Assembly (NCBI GenBank): GCA_009908855.1
Contig: JAAAOM010000031.1
Coordinates: 62,001-126,000, forward strand
Direction of reading: 5' to 3'
DNA from: Bacteroidota bacterium
GTDB lineage: Bacteria > Bacteroidota > Bacteroidia > Bacteroidales > JAAAOM01
DNA: 64,000 nt
The translations under genes were made by a program, and so were the position numbers. The notes beneath the pieces were generated by a model. It did not search any database. It saw nothing but the letters and a program-made list of their open reading frames with translations, and was not told the origin of the DNA. Every line of letters begins with the position of its first letter. The stretch's first letter is position 1. Of the stretch, positions 8,898-18,400 are shown piece by piece.

Positions 8898-9278
8898 ATG
8901 GAAGCAATAAAAATTCAAGGAACAGAGGACACACCTAAAATTATTTTGGATGCGGATAACGATTTCTTTGAAATTTCAGGTCGTTCATTGCCGGAAGATG
9001 TAACATCCTTTTACGAACCGGTTATCAATTGGTTGGACGAATATGCCGAAAGTCCGAAAGATAAAACGGTTTTTAATTTCAAACTGGTATATTTCAATAC
9101 AGCTTCCTCGAAATTATTACTCGATATTTTAATGAAGTTGGAAGAAATACACGAAAATGGTAATGACGTGCTCATACGTTGGCATTATCCCGAAGAAGAC
9201 GAAGATATGCAGGAAGCGGGCGAAGAATATGCCGATATTGTTGATGTACCATTTGAACAGGTAGGTTACCCGGGATAA
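8898..9278 (+). CDS. siaC: SiaC family regulatory phosphoprotein (DUF1987)
   Basis: This small acidic cytosolic protein (126 residues) belongs to the SiaC/DUF1987 family, the phospho-switch of the SiaABC system. The family hallmark 'KLVYFNTASSKLLLDI' is present. By direct count its threonine is residue 68, the same number as the phosphorylated Thr68 of P. aeruginosa SiaC. In Pseudomonas, unphosphorylated SiaC binds and activates the diguanylate cyclase SiaD. No GGDEF gene occurs in this window, and the next gene (54 bp on) encodes an ABC transporter with TerB and FHA-like domains. The partner here may therefore differ; that is inference. The start follows siaB by 1 bp. Confidence 0.92.
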   Translation: MEAIKIQGTEDTPKIILDADNDFFEISGRSLPEDVTSFYEPVINWLDEYAESPKDKTVFNFKLVYFNTASSKLLLDILMKLEEIHENGNDVLIRWHYPEEDEDMQEAGEEYADIVDVPFEQVGYPG

Positions 9279-9332
9279 AACTAAAAATTCATTGTTACCG
9301 TTGCCATTAGCGGACGGCACAACCTGTAAATT

Positions 9333-12300
9333 ATGAGTGAAGAAATTCTTAGAGCCCTCATGCAACTTTTTGCGATCATCGCCAAACAGGATGAAGGCGT
9401 TGAATCGAACCAGGTAGAATATGTCCATAACTTTCTTACCCAGCAATTGGGGGATGAAGAAGTACAGGAATATTTTACTCTTTTCAAAAAGCAGGCAGGA
9501 TTTGATGAAGATGAGGAAGAAGAAACAGATGATAAGGGGGAAAAGAAAAAGAAAAGGCTAACATCCGTAAAGGAGTCAGTGAAGGTATTGGGAATATGTA
9601 AAAAGATTAATAAAACCCTTACCCAGAAACAAAAAATCGTTGTGTTGGTGAGGCTGTTTGAAATTGTTAATACCGACCGTAAATTTACCGAACAACGTAT
9701 GGCCATTATCAATACGGTGGCCGAGGTATTTAACATTCTAAAAGAAGAGTTTGAAGCTACACGACAATTCGTGATCAACAATGACCCCGCCCAACTGGAT
9801 GATCCTAATTTGCTCGTAATTAATGATAACGATGAACCCTTTGGTCAATGCAAAAGAATTAAAACCAAAGAGCTAGACGCCCATATATTTATTCTGCGCA
9901 TTAAAAGTGTTGATCTGTACTTCTTAAAATATACCGGTCATGAAGACCTGTTCCTGAACGGATTACCAGTCAATAATTCACGTATTTATCTGTTTGCCAA
10001 CGGGAGTACCATTAAACTCCCTAAAGGACGGCCCATTTATTATAGTGACATCGCCGGTCGATTCCTGGCTGATATGTCTGCCAGTAAAATTTCGTACGAC
10101 TGCAAGAACGTATTTTTTCAATTTCCCAATGGTAACATCGGACTCAGGGATATCAGTTTTTCGGAAGGCCATGGCCGTTTAATAGGTATTATGGGAGCCA
10201 GTGGAGCCGGCAAAACTACCCTGTTGAATGTATTGTGCGGTATTGAAAAGCCATCCGATGGACAGGTGCTGATCAATGGTCTCAATCTGCACACCGAAAA
10301 AGATAAACTCGAAGGGGTGATCGGTTACATCCCACAGGATGACCTGCTGATTGAAGAATTAACCGTATTTCAAAATTTATACTACAATGCCAAACTTTGC
10401 TTCAAAGACAAAAGCGAAGAAGAAATAACCCAATTGGTTAATAAAACCTTATCAAATTTAGGTTTGATAGACCGTAAAGATCTGAAGGTTGGATCACCGT
10501 TAAACAAATTTATCAGCGGCGGCCAGCGTAAACGTTTGAATATTGCGCTCGAGTTAATCAGGGAACCCTCCATACTGTTTGTGGATGAGCCAACATCCGG
10601 ACTCTCATCGCGTGATTCGGAAAATGTAATGGACCTGCTGCGTGAACTTACCCTGAAAGGCAAACTGATATTTGTGGTCATTCACCAACCATCATCAGAG
10701 ATTTACAAAATGTTTGATAAAATGATCATCCTCGATACCGGTGGATACCTGGTTTATTATGGCAACCCGGTTGAAGGAGTGATGTATTTCAAACGCCTGG
10801 ATATGCAGATTAACAGTGATGTAGGTGAATGCCCTACCTGCGGTAATGTTAATCCCGAACTTATTTTTAATATAATCGAGGCTAAAGTGGTGGACGAGTA
10901 CGGAAATTTAACCGATCACCGTAAGGTATCACCTCCCAAATGGGAATCGTATTTTAAAGATAATCTCGAAATCGATGAAGCCGAGCAGATTGATGATCCA
11001 CCGCCAAAATCATTAAATATTCCCAACTGGCTTAAACAGTTTAACATTTATACCATACGCGATTTTCTGTCGAAAGTAAGCAATCGGCAGTATATCGCCT
11101 TAAACCTGCTGGAAGCACCTATACTTGGTTTTATATTATCATTTATCATCCGCTATATTGCCGATCCCGAATCGAACATTTACATATTCAGGGAGAACGA
11201 AAATATACATATATACATTTTTATGTCATTGATTGTTGCCTTGTTCCTGGGTTTAACGGTCAGTGCCGAAGAGATTTTCAGAGACCGGAAAATTCTTAAA
11301 CGCGAATCGTTTTTGAATCTCAGCCGGTCAAGTTATTTACTGTCAAAAGTATTGCTGTTATTTACAATTTCAGCCATACAGGCCATAACTTTTATCCTGA
11401 TTGCCAATACTATATTGGGCATCAAAGGTATGACCTTTAATTACTGGTTTGCCCTGTTCAGTACGGCAGCCTTTGCCAATATGCTGGGACTTAATGTGTC
11501 GGCATCATTTAATTCGGCGGTTACCATTTACATCATTATTCCGTTATTAATGATCCCGATGATGATTTTAAGCGGTGCCATGTTCCCGTTCGATAAACTC
11601 AATCGTTCCATCAGCTCGGTAGGCAAAGTACCGCTCATTGCCGAGATAATGGTAACCAAATGGTCGTATGAGGCTTTAATGGTTCATCAATTCAAAAGCA
11701 ATAAGTTTAATAAAAAGTTTTATCCGGTTGATAAAGTAGAAGTTGAAACGGATTTTAAAAAAGTATATTTCCTGCCTGAGATGAACCAGCGACTGGACAA
11801 AGTAATTGCTGAATTGGCTGAAAATGGCCAGGTGGAAGAAACTGCTGCTGACCTGGAATTAATTCGCAATGAAATTCGTAAAGAAATGCGTTTGGTGCCA
11901 CAGGTTGAATTTGACATGATGGACCAGTTAACACCCGGGAATTTCTCCAGGAATGTAGCCCGCAAAGTAAGGGAATACTTTAAAAAACTGGATCAGCATT
12001 ACAGTCAGGAGTTCCAAATCGCCAATAAGAAAAAGGAAAATATGATCAATTTCTATATGGAACGAGATCCTGAACTGTTCAAATCAATGCGAAATACATA
12101 CCACAACGAGGGAATTGAAGACATTGTGCGTAAAATTTATGAGAAAAATAAAATCGTTGAATATGAAAATGAGCTTATTCAGCAAATTGAACCCATTTAC
12201 CTGGACCCATTGCCCGATCATCAATTTGAATTCAGGTCACATTTTCTGGCTCCGCAGAAACATTTCCTGGGTGTTTATTTTGATACCTACTGGTTTAATT

Positions 12301-12410
12301 TATGTGTGATATGGCTGTTCACCCTTATCCTTTATGTGAGTTTGTATTACGAATGGCTTAAAAAGCTATTGAATATAAATTTTAGCATCAGATTGAAAGG
12401 GAAAAAATAA
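9333..12410 (+). CDS. TerB / FHA-like / ABCG-type ABC transporter fusion
   Basis: The protein has 1025 residues. The N-terminus (about 1-140) is a helical TerB-like domain with a charged loop. Residues about 165-245 form a beta-rich segment resembling a degenerate FHA domain ('LFLNGLPV' then 'LFANGSTIKLPKG'). An ABC ATPase follows (about 255-480) with Walker A 'GASGAGKTT' (about 288), signature 'SGGQRKR' (about 395) and Walker B 'ILFVDEPTSG'. The C-terminal half holds an ABC2-type membrane domain (about 585-790), a soluble acidic insert and a last membrane helix near the C-terminus. Order and fusion resemble ABCG half-transporters and the FHA-ABC protein Rv1747 of Mycobacterium. It follows siaC in the same direction, so control of transport by the Sia switch is plausible. 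The substrate is unknown. Confidence 0.88.
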   Translation: MSEEILRALMQLFAIIAKQDEGVESNQVEYVHNFLTQQLGDEEVQEYFTLFKKQAGFDEDEEEETDDKGEKKKKRLTSVKESVKVLGICKKINKTLTQKQKIVVLVRLFEIVNTDRKFTEQRMAIINTVAEVFNILKEEFEATRQFVINNDPAQLDDPNLLVINDNDEPFGQCKRIKTKELDAHIFILRIKSVDLYFLKYTGHEDLFLNGLPVNNSRIYLFANGSTIKLPKGRPIYYSDIAGRFLADMSASKISYDCKNVFFQFPNGNIGLRDISFSEGHGRLIGIMGASGAGKTTLLNVLCGIEKPSDGQVLINGLNLHTEKDKLEGVIGYIPQDDLLIEELTVFQNLYYNAKLCFKDKSEEEITQLVNKTLSNLGLIDRKDLKVGSPLNKFISGGQRKRLNIALELIREPSILFVDEPTSGLSSRDSENVMDLLRELTLKGKLIFVVIHQPSSEIYKMFDKMIILDTGGYLVYYGNPVEGVMYFKRLDMQINSDVGECPTCGNVNPELIFNIIEAKVVDEYGNLTDHRKVSPPKWESYFKDNLEIDEAEQIDDPPPKSLNIPNWLKQFNIYTIRDFLSKVSNRQYIALNLLEAPILGFILSFIIRYIADPESNIYIFRENENIHIYIFMSLIVALFLGLTVSAEEIFRDRKILKRESFLNLSRSSYLLSKVLLLFTISAIQAITFILIANTILGIKGMTFNYWFALFSTAAFANMLGLNVSASFNSAVTIYIIIPLLMIPMMILSGAMFPFDKLNRSISSVGKVPLIAEIMVTKWSYEALMVHQFKSNKFNKKFYPVDKVEVETDFKKVYFLPEMNQRLDKVIAELAENGQVEETAADLELIRNEIRKEMRLVPQVEFDMMDQLTPGNFSRNVARKVREYFKKLDQHYSQEFQIANKKKENMINFYMERDPELFKSMRNTYHNEGIEDIVRKIYEKNKIVEYENELIQQIEPIYLDPLPDHQFEFRSHFLAPQKHFLGVYFDTYWFNLCVIWLFTLILYVSLYYEWLKKLLNINFSIRLKGKK

Positions 12411-12478
12411 ATTTTTATATTCATCTGTTTTTTAATATTTTTATTTTAAACATTGACAACCGTTGAGTAATAATCAAA

Positions 12479-13396
12479 ATGAGTGCAATTATGTATAAAA
12501 AAATACCGTATATCCTGTTGGTCATTTTGTTCGCTTTTTCCTGTAAGTCGGGGCAGGAAAGTGGAGGAGAATTTGGTGAGGTACCCGATTCAGTATTAAG
12601 CGAAGGCTTACTGGAAATAAATGAAGATGTGATGCAGGATATTGTACAGAATATATCCTCGCCCGTGGAAATGGCCGCATTATTAAAAAGTTTGGGCGTT
12701 CCTTTTTCAAGCGAATATTTAGCACCTACCGACAAAGTGGACAATCTTACAACCAGCTTTAAGCAGGCTTTTAATCTGGGTGTTTACGGCGCCGATCTGG
12801 GATACCTGAATATGTACAACAAAACCAATGCAGTATTGGATTATATACAGGCCATTAAAGTACTTTCGGATGCAATTAGGGTAGGACAATTTTTTGACTT
12901 TAACACATTAAAACGGCTGGCCACCAACAATACCAATCTCGATTCGTTGATGTACATCTCCGTGCATAGTTTTAACCAAATGGATAAATATTTACGGAGC
13001 AATAAGCGCAGTAATTTAAGTACACTAATTCTTACCGGTGTATGGATTGAAGGATTGTATCTGGCCACCCAGGTAGCCAAAGAAGAGGATAATGCCGACC
13101 TGAAAGAACGCATTGGTGAACAAAAATTAATTCTTGAAAAATTAATTATTGTGTTGGAAAATTTCAGCAGAGATACCAATTTCGCTAATTTGGTTGCCGA
13201 TTTTAAAGATTTGCAAGAAACATTTGAACCTGTGGAGATATCTTATGTTAAGGGTGAACCCGAAGCCATTGAAGAAGACGGCATGTTGATAATTGTACAA
13301 AATGAAAAAAGTGTAGTAGATATTTCTGACGATACACTTACAGAGATTATCGATAAAACCGAGGAGTTAAGAAATAAACTCATTAGTGCTATCTAA
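12479..13396 (+). CDS. Predicted lipoprotein of unknown function
   Basis: The protein has 305 residues (from ATG 12479; ATG 12491 is an alternative that keeps the signal). It starts with a lipoprotein signal peptide ending in the lipobox 'FAFSC', so it should be lipidated on the periplasmic side. The remainder is mostly helical and acidic, without a domain I can name. It is the tenth gene of the signalling block, 68 bp after the ABC transporter, and precedes a small secreted protein with no terminator between. It could be the periplasmic or outer-membrane partner of that transporter; this is inferred from position only. Confidence 0.8.
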   Translation: MSAIMYKKIPYILLVILFAFSCKSGQESGGEFGEVPDSVLSEGLLEINEDVMQDIVQNISSPVEMAALLKSLGVPFSSEYLAPTDKVDNLTTSFKQAFNLGVYGADLGYLNMYNKTNAVLDYIQAIKVLSDAIRVGQFFDFNTLKRLATNNTNLDSLMYISVHSFNQMDKYLRSNKRSNLSTLILTGVWIEGLYLATQVAKEEDNADLKERIGEQKLILEKLIIVLENFSRDTNFANLVADFKDLQETFEPVEISYVKGEPEAIEEDGMLIIVQNEKSVVDISDDTLTEIIDKTEELRNKLISAI

Positions 13397-13429
13397 AAAG
13401 TGGCCATTTAAAACTAAAAATCAACACGG

Positions 13430-13870
13430 ATGAAAAAAATATGCTATATACTCACGCTCTTTTTCTTTACTACTGTGCTTGTTAAAGCCCAGGGTACAGA
13501 CATTTTGGTAGCTCAGTGCGCGGCAAGTGCCGGTGAAAATGTAACCTACTTAAAAGATTTCGTTGTTGAGCTTGAAGCGGCTACAGCAGGCGAAAAACCG
13601 CCTCAAGCCAAATTTTCAATGGTTTTAAGTAAAAATACCATGTACCGATTTACGATTTGTACAGCTCCTGATTCCGAAGGTGAAGCCATCATCCAGTTGT
13701 ATGATATGAATACACTGTTGGGCAGTTCATTTATCATGGCCACCGGTAAAAGCTATCCGGGATTTAATTTCAAATGTCAAAAAACGGGTGTGTACCATGT
13801 ATTTATTTCTATTAAAGATGGTAAACCAGGTAGAGCAGTGGGAATATTATCGTTTGTTGAAAAACTTTAG
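13430..13870 (+). CDS. Small secreted beta-sandwich-like protein
   Basis: The protein has 146 residues with a cleavable signal peptide (cleavage probably after 'VLVKAQ'). The mature part is rich in beta-strand-forming segments and resembles small pre-peptidase-like sandwich domains ('MYRFTICTAPDSEGEAIIQLYD', shortened here as 'MYRFTICTAPDSEG'), with three cysteines. No catalytic motif is seen. It is the last gene before a strong terminator, 33 bp after the lipoprotein gene, so it probably belongs to the same transcription unit. Function is unknown. Confidence 0.78.
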   Translation: MKKICYILTLFFFTTVLVKAQGTDILVAQCAASAGENVTYLKDFVVELEAATAGEKPPQAKFSMVLSKNTMYRFTICTAPDSEGEAIIQLYDMNTLLGSSFIMATGKSYPGFNFKCQKTGVYHVFISIKDGKPGRAVGILSFVEKL

Positions 13871-13899
13871 ATAAAACCATTCATAATAAAACAACAAAG

Positions 13900-13927
13900 C
13901 CGTTAAGTATTTCTTAACGGTTTTTTT
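13900..13927 (+). terminator. Rho-independent terminator of the signalling operon
   Basis: An 8-bp perfect stem (13900-13907 with 13913-13920, arm CCGTTAAG) has a 5-base loop and is followed by seven T residues. It lies 29 bp after the stop of the secreted-protein gene and marks the end of the long plus-strand block. Confidence 0.88.
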
Positions 13928-13991
13928 ATGCCTTACCGCTGTAATAACAATTGGATTGTTAAAGCCCATAATTATCCCGAATTCATGAACG

Positions 13992-14954
13992 CTATTCAAT
14001 GTAAACAGTTATAATGGCGGTAACTATGAATATAAAAAACAATAAACGGTTTAATATAACAGGTCTGACATTTGAGAAATAGTGTGAGAATAGAAAGGAA
14101 CAGGGTATGGCAATTAGGTAGATAATTTCATTTTTTATCTCCGGAATCAGAAAAAACAATACCACACAAAGTATAAACATACACCAGAAAATAAGATAAT
14201 AACGCCTTGCATATATTTTCATATTCATAAATCGGGATACAGTATGGATGCTGGATATGATAATTAGTAATCCCGAAATACCCAGAAAAACTTTATCAAT
14301 AATTGTACGGTTTAAAACTGTTTTATGTTCGGTAAACAGATTATTAAAATATGCGGTAAAATGTGAAAAAGAGAGATCGAAAATATAGAATATACCCCAT
14401 AAAGCGTAAAACACAATAACCACACCAACCACCGGATATATGAGCTCACGCCAGTTTGGTTGTCGAAGCAGGCCGTAGCTAATATAGATCAGCACGATAA
14501 ATATGAGTGAAGGTGCATATAGGGCGTTTATAAGGCCCAATATTAATCCGGCATAAAAGTAGTTGTAGGAAATCCCTTTTTGTTTAAATGAATGAAAAAT
14601 GGTAAAGAAAATAGCCAATAAACCTAAGGAGGCAAACATAACAGGCTCAATGCTGTTACCACGGGTAACCGGGAAAACCAAAAAAACATAAAAAAGAGCA
14701 GGAAAATAAGTACGTACACGGATAAAATTGAATACTACATTCAATCGCACCATACATGCGGCAATAATTATGATTAAACCTGTTGCTGCAATTTTCGAGA
14801 ACCAGGCATTCCAGTGTATTTCAATATGTTCGCCAAGTAATGGCAGTGTATTTATACTTTCATTGGTCGTTGGAATAAAAATAATCGTAGTAGCAATAAA
14901 TAGAAGAATAAACAAACTGATCAATGACTGGTCTTGTTGAAAAAGCCTTAGCAT
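13992..14954 (-). CDS. Polytopic membrane protein, DUF6427-like
   Basis: The protein has about 320 residues and is almost entirely hydrophobic, with roughly nine to ten predicted membrane helices. I chose ATG at 14954; a TTG six bases upstream (14960) is the only other in-frame start. The composition, length and N-terminus ('MLRLFQQDQSLISLFILLFI') resemble the Bacteroidota DUF6427 family, whose function is not established. It is the last gene of a minus-strand group, but a terminator lies between it and trxA, so it is probably transcribed on its own from a promoter I could not identify. Confidence 0.75.
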   Translation of the reverse strand: MLRLFQQDQSLISLFILLFIATTIIFIPTTNESINTLPLLGEHIEIHWNAWFSKIAATGLIIIIAACMVRLNVVFNFIRVRTYFPALFYVFLVFPVTRGNSIEPVMFASLGLLAIFFTIFHSFKQKGISYNYFYAGLILGLINALYAPSLIFIVLIYISYGLLRQPNWRELIYPVVGVVIVFYALWGIFYIFDLSFSHFTAYFNNLFTEHKTVLNRTIIDKVFLGISGLLIIISSIHTVSRFMNMKIYARRYYLIFWCMFILCVVLFFLIPEIKNEIIYLIAIPCSFLFSHYFSNVRPVILNRLLFFIFIVTAIITVYIE

Positions 14955-14980
14955 AGTCAAAAAATTTCAGTAAAAATAAA

Positions 14981-15012
14981 AAAAAGCATAAGAAATTAAT
15001 CTTATGCTTTTT
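14981..15012 (-). terminator. Terminator of trxA
   Basis: A 12-bp perfect stem (14981-14992 with 15001-15012, arm AAAAAGCATAAG) has an 8-base loop. Read on the minus strand it is followed by a T-rich run. It lies just after the trxA stop codon. Confidence 0.85.
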
Positions 15013-15035
15013 ACATGTTTAATTTTTTTGATCTA

Positions 15036-15353
15036 TTAAAGTATCGCCTCTAATTTATTCACTAAATTACTTTTGGGTACTGCACCTACCTGTTTGTCAA
15101 CCACTTCGCCATTTTTAAAAAATAAAATGGTAGGAATATTGCGTATACCGTATTTCATAGTAACCTGCTGATTGCTGTCAACATCCAGTTTACCCACTAC
15201 TACTTTATCGTTGAATTCGTCTCCAATTTCGTTTACAATAGGACCGATCATTTTACAGGGCCCGCACCATTCTGCCCAAAAATCAACAATTACAGGTTTA
15301 TCTGCGTTAATTACCTGTTCTTCAAAATTCGCATCTGTTAATTCTACTGCCAT
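15036..15353 (-). CDS. trxA: Thioredoxin
   Basis: The protein is a 105-residue classical thioredoxin, the cytosolic dithiol reductant of ribonucleotide reductase, methionine sulfoxide reductases and other targets. The active site W-C-G-P-C-K has Cys30 and Cys33; the buried Asp24 ('VIVDFWA') and the cis-proline motif 'IRNIPTIL' are present. There is no signal peptide, so it acts in the cytosol. The gene follows dnaE on the same strand after 62 bp and ends at a strong terminator. Its reductase is probably the TrxB encoded at 47622-48614. Confidence 0.97.
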   Translation of the reverse strand: MAVELTDANFEEQVINADKPVIVDFWAEWCGPCKMIGPIVNEIGDEFNDKVVVGKLDVDSNQQVTMKYGIRNIPTILFFKNGEVVDKQVGAVPKSNLVNKLEAIL

Positions 15354-15415
15354 AGTTGTATTATTTAAGTATATTATGATTTAATTTTAGTCGATAAAAA
15401 TAAGTAATTCTTACA

Positions 15416-18400
15416 TTAAGCAGATACCGCATATTCAATATCGACATTATTTTCTAAATAATCAATGAGACTTTCCGTTATTTCAACTTTCTTATTGCGT
15501 GAAAACAACTGAACACTCATATTTGTTTCGGTGTCGTAAATGTTGAATTTCAGATTCAGGTTTCCCCTGCCGTTGGTAAAGGATTCAATGTCGTTAATCA
15601 GTTCATTGGTAACTTCCGACAGGGGTAGTTTGATTAACATATTTTTAAAATAATCTTCTTTAATATCTGATAACATTCGGATGGTGTGAATTTTGAATTC
15701 CAACTCCGGATTATCGCGGCGCCAGGGATTCTCCTGTACTTTTCCCTGAAGCATTAAATAATAATCTTTGGCAAAAAAGTTTTTGAACTGCATGTAGTCT
15801 TTGCCAAACATCAAAAAGCTGTATGAATCGGTATAATCCTCCAGGGTCATGGTACCAAAAGGTTTACCTGTTTTGGTGAGCCGCTCACCGGCAGCTGTCA
15901 CAACGCCTGCAATGGTTATTTCGCGATTTTTTAATGCTTCAAGGTCTTTCATTTCCGACAACGGTATACAATTCAGGTTACTCAGTTCAAACCGGAATGT
16001 ATCCAGCGGATGGGCTGACAGATACATGCCAATGTAGTCCTTTTCTTTATTCAGCCTTTCAAAAATGCTCCATGGTTCAGCTTGCGGTATGGCGGGTTTG
16101 GCAATTTCTATGGCTGTATTTTCGCCAAATAAATTGGGCATCCCGTTATCGTTATTTTTAAGATTGATACTGAATTTAAGCAACGCATCAATAAAATTAA
16201 TATCATTGGTAGATGCGCCAAAGAACTGGTGGCGGTCAATTTCAGGAAAGGAATCGAATGCACCGGCTATCGCCAGGGCCTCAATACTCCTTTTATTAAC
16301 TATGGATGTATTGATGCGTTCAGCAAAATCATAAACCGATTTGTACAGTCCATGGGTCCTTCTTTCCTCAATAATATGCGCAACGGCATTTTCACCCACA
16401 CCTTTTATGGCTGCCATGCCAAACCGGATATTTCCTTCATTATTGACAGCAAATCGCGAAATAGATTCATTTACATCGGGCCCAAGCACTTTGAGCCCCA
16501 TGCGACGGCATTCATCCATGAAAAAGGTAATTTTCTTAATATCATTCAAATTACGGCTCAATACGGCCGACATAAATTCAGCCGGGTAATGGGCTTTTAA
16601 ATAGCCGGTTTGATAAGCAATGTATGAGTAGCATGTAGCATGCGATTTGTTAAAGGCATATTTGGCAAATTCTTCCCAGTCTTTCCATATTTTCTCAACA
16701 ATCTTTTGTTCATAGCCTTTTTGGGTACAGCCATCGATGAATTTTACTTTCAAGTCATCCATCATGGCTTTAATTTTTTTGCCCATGGCTTTCCTTAGTG
16801 AATCGGACTGCCCCCGTGTAAAACCGGCCAGCTTGCGGGCCAATAACATCACCTGCTCCTGGTAGACCGTAATTCCATACGTGTCCTTCAGAATCTCTTC
16901 CATATCGGGATGGTCGTAGGCAATTTTGGAGGGATCGTGCTTGCGCTGAATAAACTGCGGTATGTATTCCATTGGTCCCGGACGATAGAGGGCGTTCATG
17001 GCAATAAGGTCTTCAAATACCGTTGGTTTGAGCTCTTTAAGGTATTTCTGCATGCCGGGCGATTCGAACTGGAACAAACCGACGGTCTCGCCCCGGCTGA
17101 ATAACTCGTAGGTTGGTGCATCATCAAGGGGTACATGATCGATGTCAATTTCTTCCTGTTTCGATAGTTTGATATTTTCAACGGCATCTTTAATAATAGA
17201 CAGGGTTTTAAGCCCCAGGAAATCCATTTTTAACAGCCCTATATCCTCCACATGTTTGCCATCGTACTGGGTAACATAGGTAAGCTCGGAGTCTCTGGCC
17301 GTTGAAATGGGCACGTATTTCTCCAGGTCATCCTTACCGATGATGATACCGCATGCATGTGTACCAGTACTGCGGACCGACCCTTCCAATACTTCGGCAT
17401 TTTTTAGTACGGACGCAATATCTTCATTGGGACTGTTTTTTTCTTTGGCCAGTTCTTTGTTTTCTTCATAGGCTTTGGTGAGGTTCATACCGGGCCGTTC
17501 GGGAACCATTTTGGCCAACCGGTCTGATTCGGAAAGTGAAAGACCCTGCACACGTGCCACATCACGTATGGCCGATTTGGCTGCCATCGTGCCAAATGTG
17601 ATGATATGCGCTACGCGCTTGGCGCCGTATTTATCAACTACCCATCGCAGCACTTTGGCACGGCCGTCGTCGTCAAAGTCAATATCGATATCGGGCATGG
17701 ATACACGGTCGGGATTCAGGAATCGCTCAAACAGCAGTTGATATTCAATGGGATCAATCTCGGTAATACGCAGGCTGTAGGCAACGGCTGACCCGGCTGC
17801 TGATCCGCGGCCAGGGCCCACCGATACATCCATTTCGCGGGCTGCTTTCAAAAAATCCCAGACAATAATAAAATAACCCGGGAATCCCATGTTATCAATG
17901 GTCTGTAATTCAAAATCCAGGCGGTCCTTTATTTCCTGCGATAAATTTTCACCCCAACGCATTCTGGCACCTTCGTAAGTGATGTGTCGTAAATATTCCG
18001 ATTCGTTGTTGAATTCTTCAGGCAATGTAAAGGCAGGCATAACAGGTTCCCGGTCGAGCGGATAATCTTCGATCTTATCTACAATCTCTTGTGTGTTTTC
18101 AAGTACTTCAGGTATGTCAGCGAACAACTCCCGCATCTCGGCCTGTGTTTTAAACCATTCCTGCCTGGTGTAATGCAGGCGGTTCTCATCGGTGATATCC
18201 TTGCCGGTGCTTATACAAACCAGCCTGTCCTGGGCTTCGGCATCTTCCTGATTAATAAAATGAACATCGTTGGTGGCAATTACCTTAACAGCATGTTTTT
18301 TGCCCAGTTCAAGCAGCTTTTGGTTGGCAAAATTCTGTCGTTCAAATACATCGGCGTCTATTTTGGGGTTCCCCGACGGATGCCGTTGCACTTCCAGGTA

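Noticed and set aside
9281-9781. Minus-strand frame of 166 codons opposite the ABC transporter gene
   Set aside because: It is Ser/Phe-rich shadow coding, opposite a well-supported TerB domain, with no own context.
3-13870. Classical chemotaxis operon
   Set aside because: CheA, CheW, CheY and MCP signalling domains are all absent; only CheB/CheR-type enzymes are present.
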